Source: CG2-30-36-16 sp964372115 (lineage in GTDB: Bacteria > Bacteroidota > Ignavibacteria > Ignavibacteriales > Ignavibacteriaceae). Taken from it: a DNA stretch of 64,000 bases. Where the stretch lies: contig CAYJPN010000005.1 of the NCBI GenBank assembly GCA_964372115.1, forward strand, positions 1 to 64,000, read 5' to 3'. The notes under the pieces were generated by a model that saw nothing but the letters and a program-made list of their open reading frames with translations, had not been told where the DNA came from and searched no databases. Position 1 is the first letter of the stretch. Every line of letters begins with the position of its first letter. Shown piece by piece: positions 19,464 through 26,555 of this stretch. The position numbers were made by a program, and so were the translations under genes.

Positions 19464-19749
19464 GTTGTCCCCGTTTAAAATCATTTATACGATTTCGAAC
19501 ATTTTCAAACGATTTTCCAACTGTTTTATAATTGCCCCTTTTTATTTCTTTTCCACTTAATGCAAGTATTTTTAATAGGGCTATACTCTCTTGCGTCTGC
19601 TCATATACCCTAACATCTTGAAGAATAACTTTTGCCTCACCATTATGAGTAATAATTAATGTTTTCCGATTTTCTGCAACATCCCGAACAACTTCGGAAG
19701 CGTGAGTTTTTAAATAACTAATTGGTTTTACAGCCTCACTAAATTTCAT
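19447..19749 (-). CDS. Phd/YefM-family antitoxin
   Basis: 100 residues. The N-terminal Phd/YefM fold is evident: PISYLKTHASEVVRDVAENRKTLIITHNGEAKVIL, a DNA-binding dimerisation domain in which the THNGEAKVIL strand is diagnostic. The charged C-terminal third (KRGNYKTVGKSFENVRNRINDFKRG) is the expected toxin-wrapping tail. It precedes and overlaps the toxin gene, so it should be co-transcribed and autoregulated together with it. Confidence 0.87.
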   Translation of the reverse strand: MKFSEAVKPISYLKTHASEVVRDVAENRKTLIITHNGEAKVILQDVRVYEQTQESIALLKILALSGKEIKRGNYKTVGKSFENVRNRINDFKRGQREVES

Positions 19750-19769
19750 TTTATATCCTATCTTTTTGC

Positions 19770-19796
19770 GACTATAATATAGCCTTTATAGTAGTC
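19770..19796. promoter_or_regulatory. Candidate autoregulatory operator of the toxin-antitoxin operon
   Basis: Imperfect palindrome: GACTATAA (19770-19777) faces TTATAGTAGTC (19786-19796), with CTATAA/TTATAG as perfect six-base arms. It lies 21-47 bases before the antitoxin ATG. Phd/YefM proteins repress their own operon by binding palindromes at this position. The site is inferred from symmetry and location only. Confidence 0.45.
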
Positions 19797-19854
19797 TAAA
19801 TCAACTCATACATCAAAGCATGGTTTAAGCCTTATAGGGGCGTGTTAACCGTCA

Positions 19855-20138
19855 GTCCGGTACCTAACGGACGGGACACCGTAATTAATTTTATTTTTGG
19901 AATACATCCCGCTTCTAACGGAAAAGATTTCCTTCTATTTCTTACATCCGCAAAAAGGAAGGGTTTTATTCTTCTTTCGAGATTACTACATCCCGAAAGA
20001 GTTAACACATTTATAAAATGTGTTATTGAAAATTCAAGCCTCCGCGTTAAGTCGCTTGGTGCTTACCCGCCATTTTTTTTGGCGGAGCTTTGTCCATCAA
20101 TAGACCCCATTTCTTTGCGGGGGCACCGGATTATACCC
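19855..20138 (+). repeat. Hairpin-rich dispersed repeat, copy B
   Basis: Diverged copy of the 18794-19125 repeat in the same orientation. It shares the start (TCCGG.ACCTAACGGACGGGA), the CTTTCGAGAT/ATCCCGAAAG stem, the AACACAT/ATGTGTT stem, the CCGCCA/TGGCGG stem and the CATCAATAGACCCC segment. It stops at GGATTATACC and passes directly into a dead outer-membrane-protein fragment at 20140. It is the left-hand neighbour of the antitoxin promoter, so the toxin-antitoxin pair lies between direct copies. Confidence 0.72.
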
Positions 20139-20139
20139 C

Positions 20140-20450
20140 GGCTACAATGCCGATGGTTATCGATTCAGTGATGAGTATGTTGTTTCGATGATGGGCGAAT
20201 ATTATTTGTTGGACTACATAACTCTTTCATCAAGTTTCAAATCGAGATTTTCGAATGAAGATTTTTCCAACGGACGTTTTTTGTCCAGCACCGGAGGCAG
20301 TTATTTAGATGCCGTGCCGGAATAATTTATTATGAAGGATCTGCTCAATTAAAATTGTTTTATCAGCTTCCTCTTTATAGAAATGTTAGAGAAATTCAAT
20401 TGACTACCTCTAATGCAGGCGGAATTGAATTTCTGTTTGCTTTTAATTAA
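20140..20450 (+). pseudogene. C-terminal remnant of an outer-membrane barrel protein
   Basis: Without an N-terminus, frame 1 reads GYNADGYRFSDEYVVSMMG...SSTGGSYLDAVP and then hits a stop at 20323. A one-step frame shift continues GIIYYEGSAQLKLFYQLPLY...GGIEFLFAFN and ends at 20450. The alternating pattern and terminal F are those of an outer-membrane barrel C-terminus. The 5' part is missing exactly where repeat copy B ends, which points to loss at the repeat boundary. The family is not identified. Confidence 0.6.
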
Positions 20451-20524
20451 AAGAAGTTTCTCCGGAGTGAACAATATGAATAACAAAATGCTTGATTCTT
20501 TTAAAAAATTATCCCGAATAGTTG

Positions 20525-20620
20525 ATGGAAATCGGATGTGATGATTATTTGTCAAAACCTTTTAGTAAGAAGGACTTACTATATGTAATGGGTAATAAAA
20601 TCAACCGGAAATCAACTTAA
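20525..20620 (+). pseudogene. Response-regulator receiver-domain remnant
   Basis: 32 codons reading MEIGCDDYLSKPFSKKDLLY, then VMGNKINRK and a stop. The GCDDYLSKPFS segment is the alpha4-beta5 end of a CheY-like receiver domain, with the conserved Lys-Pro after strand 5. A stop lies two codons upstream and no phosphoacceptor region is present, so this is a fragment, not a gene. Confidence 0.6.
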
Positions 20621-20798
20621 GCCTTTCCGGCAGGAAGATATGAGAATTGCCCGCAAGTTTGAAGGTAACGGATTGGGATTAGCCATTGCAAAAAAATGCT
20701 GCGACCTTAATGGTTTTGAACTGAAAATCGAAAGCGAAAAAAATAAAGGAACCACGGTTGAAGTTTATATTCCGAAAGAAAAATTATTTTATGCGTAA
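20613..20798 (+). pseudogene. Histidine-kinase ATPase-domain remnant
   Basis: Reads LKPFRQEDMRIARKFEGNGL, then GLAIAKKCCDLNGFELKIES and EKNKGTTVEVYIPKEK to a stop at 20798. The F-box (PFRQED), the G2 box (GNGLGLAIAKK) and the G3-like GTTVEVYIP are those of HATPase_c domains in hybrid kinases. No H-box or N-box is upstream. It overlaps the receiver remnant in another frame, so two parts of a hybrid kinase system have been joined by deletion. It ends 17 bases before the Rieske fusion gene. Confidence 0.68.
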
Positions 20799-20815
20799 TT
20801 GAGAAAGGCTTAAAA

Positions 20816-21898
20816 ATGAACAACTGGATTGAAGTCGGAAAAGTTGAAGAGTTAAAACAAAAACAATTGACCGAATTTGTTTTTGGCAAAACGAAATTTG
20901 CCGTCAGCTATAAGAACAATGAATTTGGAGTTATATCCGGAGTTTGCAATCACGTTGGAGGACCTTTGGGTGAAGGACATCTCGACGGCGAATATGTTGT
21001 TTGTCCCTGGCATTATTGGAAGTTCCACCACAAAACCGGGAAAGGTGAACCCGGATACGAAGAAGACAAAGTTCCTTCTTACAACATCAAAATAGAAGAT
21101 GGAAAACTTTTTATCGATCTCGATTCAGCTTCAAAGAGGAACAAGCTTCTGCATCCGCCTCATCCTTTAACAAGAAAAATTCAAAGAGAACCGGGAGGCG
21201 TTCGTTTGGTTGAAATTTCTACAACAGCGATGAATAAAGACTTTCCCCGTTACAGCACTTCAGATCATTTATTAAATACGGCGCTCGATTATGCCGCAAG
21301 TAAAGGATGCGAAACAAAACTTTTCAAACTGAATGATATGAACATACGAACTTTCGAAGGGTATTATTCAAAATCGGCGAAGGCTTGTACTTTTCCATGT
21401 ACCATAACTCAATTAGACCCGACTGATGAAATGGAAAAAATTTACGACGCGTTTGTTCATTGGGGAGACGCATTTATAATTTCAACACCAATTCGCTGGG
21501 GAGTTGCAAGCAGTCTTTATTATAAAATGGTTGAGAGAATGAACACTATTCAAAACCAGGAAACAATAGCCGGGAAACATCTGTTAAAAAATAAAGTAGT
21601 TGGATTAATAATCACCGGCGGTCAAGATAATGTTCAAGGTGTTGCCGGAGGTATGCTTGGTTTTTTTGCCGAGCTTGGCTGCCAGTTTCCGCAATTTCCT
21701 TTTATTGCGCATTCACGCGGCTGGAGCGCGGAGGATATGGAAAACAATGTTAAGTATGTTCAAGAAAGTAAAACGTTGCACGATGGAGCAAAAGCATTAG
21801 TTGATAGAATTTACGAAATGGCAGGTTTGATGATCGGAGAGAATCCGCTTGAACAAAAATTTAATAAAGGCGGCAGAAAAGCTTCGAGAGAAAGATGA
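20816..21898 (+). CDS. Rieske ferredoxin fused to a flavodoxin-like NAD(P)H oxidoreductase
   Basis: 360 residues. Residues 1-105 form a Rieske [2Fe-2S] domain with VCNHVGGPLG (Cys44, His46) and VCPWHYWKF (Cys63, His66). After a linker (about 110-130) a flavodoxin/NADPH-dependent FMN reductase domain begins at VRLVEISTTAMNKDFPRYST and contains STPIRWGVASSLYYKMVERM and GLIITGGQDNVQG, which resemble FMN-binding loops. One chain thus joins a one-electron iron-sulfur carrier to a flavin reductase. The substrate is unknown; the neighbouring redox genes suggest a role in reductive stress or detoxification. AAAGG lies before the ATG. Confidence 0.82.
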   Translation: MNNWIEVGKVEELKQKQLTEFVFGKTKFAVSYKNNEFGVISGVCNHVGGPLGEGHLDGEYVVCPWHYWKFHHKTGKGEPGYEEDKVPSYNIKIEDGKLFIDLDSASKRNKLLHPPHPLTRKIQREPGGVRLVEISTTAMNKDFPRYSTSDHLLNTALDYAASKGCETKLFKLNDMNIRTFEGYYSKSAKACTFPCTITQLDPTDEMEKIYDAFVHWGDAFIISTPIRWGVASSLYYKMVERMNTIQNQETIAGKHLLKNKVVGLIITGGQDNVQGVAGGMLGFFAELGCQFPQFPFIAHSRGWSAEDMENNVKYVQESKTLHDGAKALVDRIYEMAGLMIGENPLEQKFNKGGRKASRER

Positions 21899-21912
21899 GA
21901 TTATAAATTGCT

Positions 21913-22476
21913 CTAATACTTATAACCTTTAACTTCTTCTTCGCTGAATTCAACTCCGAGCCCAAGTGCAATACGGTTTACAAAGTTGAAGTAGCTTATA
22001 ATTAAATTCACCGATAGAATATCTTCATCACTCCACCCGGAAGATTTTATTTCGTCGATTATTGTTTGTGAAATCTGGTTGGGGGTTGTAGTTAACTTAT
22101 CTGAATAGTCAAGCAGCAATCTAACTTCGGGTTCGGTTTCAATACTTCTAAAATCAGTTATAAGGAGTTCTACTTTTTCTCGATTCTTCCAATAAAAATT
22201 AAGGGCTTCTGCGTGATGATTTATACAATACTAACACTTGTTTGCCACTGATACTACTACCGCAATCATTTCTTTTAATTCGCGGGAAAGATTTGACTTG
22301 CCGAACATGATCGATTTGTACAAGTCCATATGCTTCACCATTGCATCCAGATGCAAACTATGAATCTTCATTATGTTAGAAAGTTTACCGCGCGATTTAG
22401 CGATGTCGTCGTAAACCTCTTTTAACTTACCCACGGCAAGCGCTTCGTCAATAACTTTAATAAATGCCATCTTCAC
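21913..22476 (-). pseudogene. AhpD-like (carboxymuconolactone decarboxylase family) gene with in-frame amber codon
   Basis: A single frame of 188 codons is interrupted only by TAG at 22231-22233 (codon 82). Before it: FIKVIDEALAVGKLKEVYDD and IAVVVSVANKC. After it: YCINHHAEALNFYWKNREKVE to DEDILSVNLIISYFN, with no other stop. The family motif would be KC-x-YC-xxxH, so both redox cysteines and the histidine survive and the stop replaces the variable residue between them. The likely cause is a CAG- or GAG-to-TAG mutation, making a pseudogene; readthrough is not excluded. The start is GTG at 22476 or ATG at 22470, two bases after the thioredoxin-like gene. Confidence 0.75.
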
Positions 22477-22477
22477 C

Positions 22478-22702
22478 TCAATTTAATTTGGAAAGGAGTT
22501 TGCTTTCGTCAATATCTCCGTACGAAAAAAGTTCATTATTTACTAACAGAGCCGGAGTTACAAATATTCTTCGATCTTTAAATAAGTTAATATGGATTAC
22601 ATCTACAGAAATTTTAGGATTTGCAGCCGTAATTTTTTGCAATTGCTCTTTAGCTCTCTCGCAAGCCGCACAGTCATCGGAAACAATAAGTCTTAGGTAC
22701 AT
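22478..22702 (-). CDS. Small thioredoxin-fold protein
   Basis: 74 residues. MYLRLIVSDDCAACERAKEQ carries the CxxC redox motif (Cys11, Cys14) at the tip of the first helix, and VTPALLVNNELFSYGDI contains the cis-Pro segment TPAL that packs against it. It matches a minimal thioredoxin/glutaredoxin (KaiB-like length) fold. Its stop lies one base before the AhpD-like start, so the two were co-transcribed; the thioredoxin-like protein could have been the reductant of that enzyme. Confidence 0.75.
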   Translation of the reverse strand: MYLRLIVSDDCAACERAKEQLQKITAANPKISVDVIHINLFKDRRIFVTPALLVNNELFSYGDIDESKLLSKLN

Positions 22703-22766
22703 TTTCTTTTTTTATTTGAAAATTAAGGGAAAGCCTGATATGATTTTGTCAAGTTTCCAACAATTC

Positions 22767-23456
22767 TCAAGAAATGAATGCTCTAAGTTGGTCAATCTTA
22801 TTAATGATAAGCTTACTTCTGTCAAAATCAATTATTCCTTTAGCTCGCAAATCGGTTAAAATATAATTTACCGTTTGTCTTGAGCAGGCGGTCAATTCCC
22901 CGATGTTTTGATGCTTCAAGAATGGTTTTACAAATAGTTGTTCGCCGATCTTTTTACCGTTTTTTTCTGCATATCTTAAAATAAAAGAAGCCACACGCTG
23001 GTCGGCATCTTTAAAAATAAGGTCTTCAATTCGTTCGGAAAAGCTGCGGATTTTAAGACCCAATATTTTGGTCAAACGCAAATTTAATCCGGGATTTTTT
23101 TCTATGAATGAGGAGAGATCATTTTTATTAACTGCACAGATCAAGGATGGTTCTACGGTTATGGCGAAATCTGTTCTCTTCCCTTCTTCCAGATAAGCCA
23201 TTTCTCCAAAAATTTCTCCCGGATTTATAATGGCGATTATCTTTTCGCTCCCGTCGGCAAGAAATTTTGTGATTTTAACTCTGCCGGTTTTAAGAAAGTA
23301 GATTGTCTTCGACGGTTCATCGGTAAAGTAAATCGGTTCATCGCCTTTGGTCTCGCGATCAGAAATCATCCGATTTAACTCCATCATTTTATCCTGGCTG
23401 AGTTCATTAAAAAGGTTAAAATTTTCTAAGTACCAGAGTTTTGATTTTTCCGGCAT
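22767..23456 (-). CDS. Crp/Fnr-family transcriptional regulator
   Basis: About 229 residues from the ATG at 23456, chosen because AAGGA lies seven bases before it; ATG 23462 and TTG 23486 are in frame. The cNMP-binding jelly roll spans residues 15-130 (IYFLKTGRVKIT, GEIFGEMAYLEEGKRT) and is followed by a C-helix and a Crp-type helix-turn-helix (HQNIGELTACSRQTVNYILTDL). No Fnr cysteine cluster is present, so direct oxygen sensing by a 4Fe-4S cluster is unlikely. It lies 64 bases upstream of the thioredoxin/AhpD genes on the same strand and is the obvious candidate regulator of that redox cluster. Confidence 0.86.
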   Translation of the reverse strand: MPEKSKLWYLENFNLFNELSQDKMMELNRMISDRETKGDEPIYFTDEPSKTIYFLKTGRVKITKFLADGSEKIIAIINPGEIFGEMAYLEEGKRTDFAITVEPSLICAVNKNDLSSFIEKNPGLNLRLTKILGLKIRSFSERIEDLIFKDADQRVASFILRYAEKNGKKIGEQLFVKPFLKHQNIGELTACSRQTVNYILTDLRAKGIIDFDRSKLIINKIDQLRAFIS

Positions 23457-23486
23457 ATACATTTCCTTATTTGTTTCAATACCCAA

Positions 23487-23815
23487 AAAGTATTTCTTTC
23501 AGAGAATTAGTTTATTTTGAAAAATACTCTAAAAAAAAGAATATTACAATTTGTTTATGCGGTATAATGATGTTGCTGATAACCCGCCGCCCAGAACAAT
23601 AGGTTAAGTTAGATAGACACCGCCAATAATTAAAAAATTATTTCATGATTAAATAAACTTAAACAACAATGTTAAACGAAAAAGACAAATCCAAAAACAG
23701 CAAAAAAGCCGAACCGAATGAAGCGGTCAAGTTGAGTTGCGGGTTGAACTAAGAAGCAAAGCGGCGGTTACTTCGCTCCGGTTTGTTCTCTGCTTGTAAG
23801 ATTGCAATAAATATT
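23487..23815. other. Intergenic stretch, no gene supported
   Basis: AT-rich spacer upstream of the Crp/Fnr gene. A 23-codon frame beginning MLNEKDKSKNSKKAEPNEAV near 23669 has no recognisable family and no ribosome-binding site. The promoter of the regulator should lie near 23490-23560; no exact TAnnTTTG box was found. Confidence 0.4.
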
Positions 23816-23870
23816 ATAGTATACCTCAACTAAACATTTCTATTCACAAAATATCAGCGAGGTATACTAT
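23816..23870. promoter_or_regulatory. Perfect 12-base inverted repeat over the start of a recombinase remnant
   Basis: ATAGTATACCTC (23816-23827) is the exact reverse complement of GAGGTATACTAT (23859-23870), with a 31-base loop. The right arm contains the GAGG ribosome-binding site and runs into the ATG at 23869. As RNA it could hide the start; as DNA it could be a protein-binding or recombination site. Confidence 0.55.
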
Positions 23871-23973
23871 GTACGAACAACTTCAAAGAATGACCGAAAA
23901 TATGCAACTTTTCGGTCTTTCACAGCGGACACAAGAAACTTACTTTTACCGCGTGAAAAAATTAACGCCGTAA
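23869..23973 (+). pseudogene. N-terminal fragment of a tyrosine recombinase
   Basis: 34 codons from ATG: MYEQLQRMTENMQLFGLSQR then TQETYFYRVKKLTP and a stop. The pattern LxxMTENMQLxGLSxRTQETYxxxVKKL is the SAM-like N-terminal DNA-binding domain of phage-integrase-type tyrosine recombinases, as seen in transposon-associated enzymes. The catalytic domain is absent downstream, so it is a 5' fragment left by a deletion or rearrangement. Confidence 0.65.
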
Positions 23974-24114
23974 TTGCTGCCAATAATACTCTGAAGCCAG
24001 CACACATCTAAAATGCCTTGTTGACTAAATTCTAATCCTACCTCAAACCATTCTATTTAAATTCCAGATTATCAAGCTTGTTCCGCTTTGCGGCTGCCAG
24101 CAAAAACGAAGTGG

Positions 24115-24228
24115 AGGCGGGGCTTAGACCATCCATAGACCCCGTTTCTTTGTGGGGACACTGGATTATACCTCAGCGCGGTTTACTCCGTTTTTTTTAT
24201 GGGGTTCGATATGAATACTTGTAACGTT
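24115..24228 (+). repeat. Hairpin-rich dispersed repeat, copy C (3' third)
   Basis: Shares GGCGGGGCTT, CCATCCATAGACCCCGTTTC, GGGGACACTGGATTATACC and TCAGCGC with copy A, and continues with the last hairpin and the ATGAATACTTGTAACGTT end. Only the last third of the element is present. It overlaps the final codons of the unknown frame at 24183, whose stop is supplied by the repeat. Confidence 0.68.
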
Positions 24229-24569
24229 ATACCTACTTTTGAATTTCTCCATTTAATAAAGTAGCTATTAAAATTGATTTTTGTTTTTTTAATCCCCCAT
24301 AGTTTTGTAAAAGTAAAGCCTACTCTAACCTTTTCATCCCAGAAGTTTAAAATATCTTCTTTTGGTAAGTAGACAGATAGTTTCTTTTTAACAATACTTT
24401 TGGAATGTAGATTTAATACAACAACTTTTTCATAATTTTCTTTTGCAGCAACAATTCGCTTGCTATCAACATCATCAAACTCTTTTTTTAAGGTTTTATC
24501 GGAGAAATTAAGTGAGCAGTATATTTGTCTAAGCATACGATTATTGCTTGAAGTATTGCTAATGTCCAT
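24183..24569 (-). CDS. Unidentified protein or gene fragment next to the group II intron
   Basis: From the first ATG after the intron, 128 residues: MDISNTSSNNRMLRQIYCSL... to ...QVFISNPIKKTE. I recognise no family. The frame is open back through the intron boundary at 24595, so the ATG at 24569 may be internal to a longer truncated gene. The last residues come from repeat copy C. Composition (K, N, F-rich) matches the neighbourhood. It is probably a remnant rather than an intact gene. Confidence 0.35.
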   Translation of the reverse strand: MDISNTSSNNRMLRQIYCSLNFSDKTLKKEFDDVDSKRIVAAKENYEKVVVLNLHSKSIVKKKLSVYLPKEDILNFWDEKVRVGFTFTKLWGIKKTKINFNSYFIKWRNSKVGITLQVFISNPIKKTE

Positions 24570-24594
24570 ATCAAAAGTAAAATTTCCATAAATT

Positions 24595-26523
24595 GTAGAG
24601 TAGGACAAGGGCGCAGTAGCATTGAAGCTCTGTTTCCCTTGAACCCTCGTCAAACCGTACATGAGGTTTTCCCTCATACGGCTTTCCTGAATGATTAATA
24701 CGCTTCGGCTACAACGGGAGAACTTTATAGTCGCAGTACAGTCCCAATCTTCCATATACATCATCCGAACTCATTTTATACCATCCGTACCCACTTCTAC
24801 CTTTGTGTCTTTGTATCAGTCGGCGGACTCGTTTATTCGTATAGTTGCGTATCTCTCGAAGCGCTTGACTGCTGTGTCCAAGCCGATAATAGCCTGTCCA
24901 ACCTTTCAGAAATCTATTAAGATTTTCTATCTGGTCTTTCACTTTCAACGGTATGCTGTGATTAATAAGTTTCCTTATTTTCTCTTTGCACCGCTTCTGA
25001 CTTCTCGGACTCGGCGTGACAAGTATCAGTCGTTTTCCATTCTTCCAACTCGTAACTCTATGAAATTGAAATCCTAAGAACTCTACCTTCTTTTCTTCCT
25101 TGAATTTCAGTCTTCGTGTTTTCTCTTTATTCAGACTTAATCCCAGGCGTTCCGTGTAGTGTTCCAGTAGGTCTATCCCTTTCTCAAGTTTCTGTTGGGC
25201 AAGGATTATCATATCATCCGCATAGCGAACTATATGAATCGACCCTTCCTTGATTGTTCCGAGTTTGCTTCGTTCAAACGCTCTGTCTATCGGATTCAAA
25301 TATATGTTTGCCAGTAATGGACTTATTACCCCTCCCTGTGGTGTGCCTCGTTTACTCTGTCGGTGTTCGTCTTCTTCTACGTATCCGCAATTTAACCACT
25401 GTTTGATTACGTGAAGTATCTTTCCATCCGATACTCTTTGCGCCAGTAATTTCATCAGCTTCCAATGCTCTACCGTATCGAAGTACTTTTCCAGATCGAC
25501 ATCATAAATTTCTTCACAGCCCCAGTTCAGGTATTTGTATATTTCCCGTACCGCTCCGTGCGCACTTTTCTTCGGTCTGAATCCATAACTTGATTCTGTA
25601 AAATCAGCCTCAAATATTGGTTCAAGTATCACCAGAAATGCCGTCTGCACTATGCGGTCTCTTACGGTGGGAATACCCAATGGGCGTTTCTTTCCGTTTG
25701 CTTTCGGGATATATACTCGTTTTACCGGCTTTGGCGTGTACTGTTCCTCCTTTAGTTCCTTCTGAAGTACTGTTAAGTATTCGGCTTTGCCTTGTCTTTC
25801 TACATCGTCTATGGCTTCTCCGTCAACTCCGCTTGTTCCACCATTGGCTTTTACCCTGCGATAGGCTTCTTCCAATATATCCATACGATATGTTTTATCA
25901 TACAGACTGTAGAACCTGTACTTCGATTCTGCTTTCGCCTTTTCGTACAGCTTCCTCTGAAACTCCTGAATTTTCTCTATGTTTGTTAGCCTTTCCTGCA
26001 ATACATATTCCTTTGTTTCTTTAGTAGCTTTCCTTTCAGCAGAGACCCTTTCCTACGATAACGTTTTGTTGCATTATCATCTGTCGGTACTACGGTCTCA
26101 TCCGCCACCCTGCCTGCTTTCATCCTCTTTCTTTTATTATGAGGATTACCTCTTCCTAATTTTCATAGGGCTGGCGAGGGCTTCCTCACATAGTGATCCC
26201 TTCGGGACAAGTTCCTGAACATTCTTTCTGTCCGTGTCGTCACTAATACCCCGGAGATGTTATAAATCCCACTCTACTTTTATCAGATTTATAATGCTGA
26301 CTTCGCCTATAAAATAAAGGCTCGTCCATCTCGGTTTATCTTTACGAGGCTACCTGTGTGTTCACTTTCGTTACAACCCGGTCTTTTGCGTCGCACCCTT
26401 TATGGTTACTTTGTCAAGCCGCTTAGATTATCACCGTTTCCAGAGCTAACCCGGCTTCCCGCTATATGGGGATAGAGTTTTCCCATGATGAGACTTGGCT
26501 TTGGTCGCAACTCCTTGCCGCAC
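24595..26523 (-). mobile_element. Complete group II intron
   Basis: 1,929 bases. The 5' end on the minus strand reads GTGCGGCAAGGAG (26523 downward), matching the group II GTGCG consensus. The 3' end shows domain V as GAAAGCCGTATGAGG/CCTCATGTACGGTTT with a GAAA-type loop, then domain VI and the terminal CTCTAC, giving the required AY ending at 24595. The open frame for the maturase starts about 520 bases in, leaving domains I-IV 5' of it as expected. The upstream exon ends TTACTAATTGG and the downstream exon begins AATTTATGG. Exact ends could shift by a base or two. Confidence 0.85.
24709..26001 (-). CDS. ltrA: Group II intron reverse transcriptase/maturase
   Basis: 430 residues from TTG at 26001; the frame stays open upstream (…AERKATKETKEYV), so the true start may be earlier at a non-ATG codon. 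Reverse-transcriptase blocks are complete: SYGFRPKKSAHGA, VDLEKYFDTVEH, GTPQGGVISPLLANIYL and the catalytic RYADDMII. The maturase X domain follows (FLKGWTGYYRLGH, then SDDVYGRLGLYCDY). There is no C-terminal HNH endonuclease, so retrohoming would use nicked or single-stranded targets. The protein should promote splicing and reverse splicing of its host intron. Confidence 0.93.
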   Translation of the reverse strand: MQERLTNIEKIQEFQRKLYEKAKAESKYRFYSLYDKTYRMDILEEAYRRVKANGGTSGVDGEAIDDVERQGKAEYLTVLQKELKEEQYTPKPVKRVYIPKANGKKRPLGIPTVRDRIVQTAFLVILEPIFEADFTESSYGFRPKKSAHGAVREIYKYLNWGCEEIYDVDLEKYFDTVEHWKLMKLLAQRVSDGKILHVIKQWLNCGYVEEDEHRQSKRGTPQGGVISPLLANIYLNPIDRAFERSKLGTIKEGSIHIVRYADDMIILAQQKLEKGIDLLEHYTERLGLSLNKEKTRRLKFKEEKKVEFLGFQFHRVTSWKNGKRLILVTPSPRSQKRCKEKIRKLINHSIPLKVKDQIENLNRFLKGWTGYYRLGHSSQALREIRNYTNKRVRRLIQRHKGRSGYGWYKMSSDDVYGRLGLYCDYKVLPL

Positions 26524-26537
26524 CCAATTAGTAATGT

Positions 26538-26552
26538 CCAAGCTTCGCTTGG
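26538..26552 (-). terminator. Small stem-loop after the T9SS gene, upstream of the intron
   Basis: CCAAGC-GAA-GCTTGG is a perfect six-base stem starting four bases after the stop codon of the T9SS protein gene. No strong T-run follows (ACATTACTAATT), so as a terminator it is weak. It ends 14 bases before the group II intron, reminiscent of introns that insert just after terminator hairpins. Confidence 0.4.
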
Positions 26553-26555
26553 TGC

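Noticed and set aside
18794..20138. Integron attC array
   Set aside because: The repeats are ~300 bases with many hairpins and lack recognisable attC R-boxes, and the recombinase fragment nearby is not identifiable as IntI.
22231..22233. Possible selenocysteine or pyrrolysine insertion in the AhpD-like gene
   Set aside because: The codon is TAG, not the selenocysteine TGA, and it replaces a non-catalytic residue; no pyrrolysine machinery is visible in the window. A nonsense mutation is simpler.
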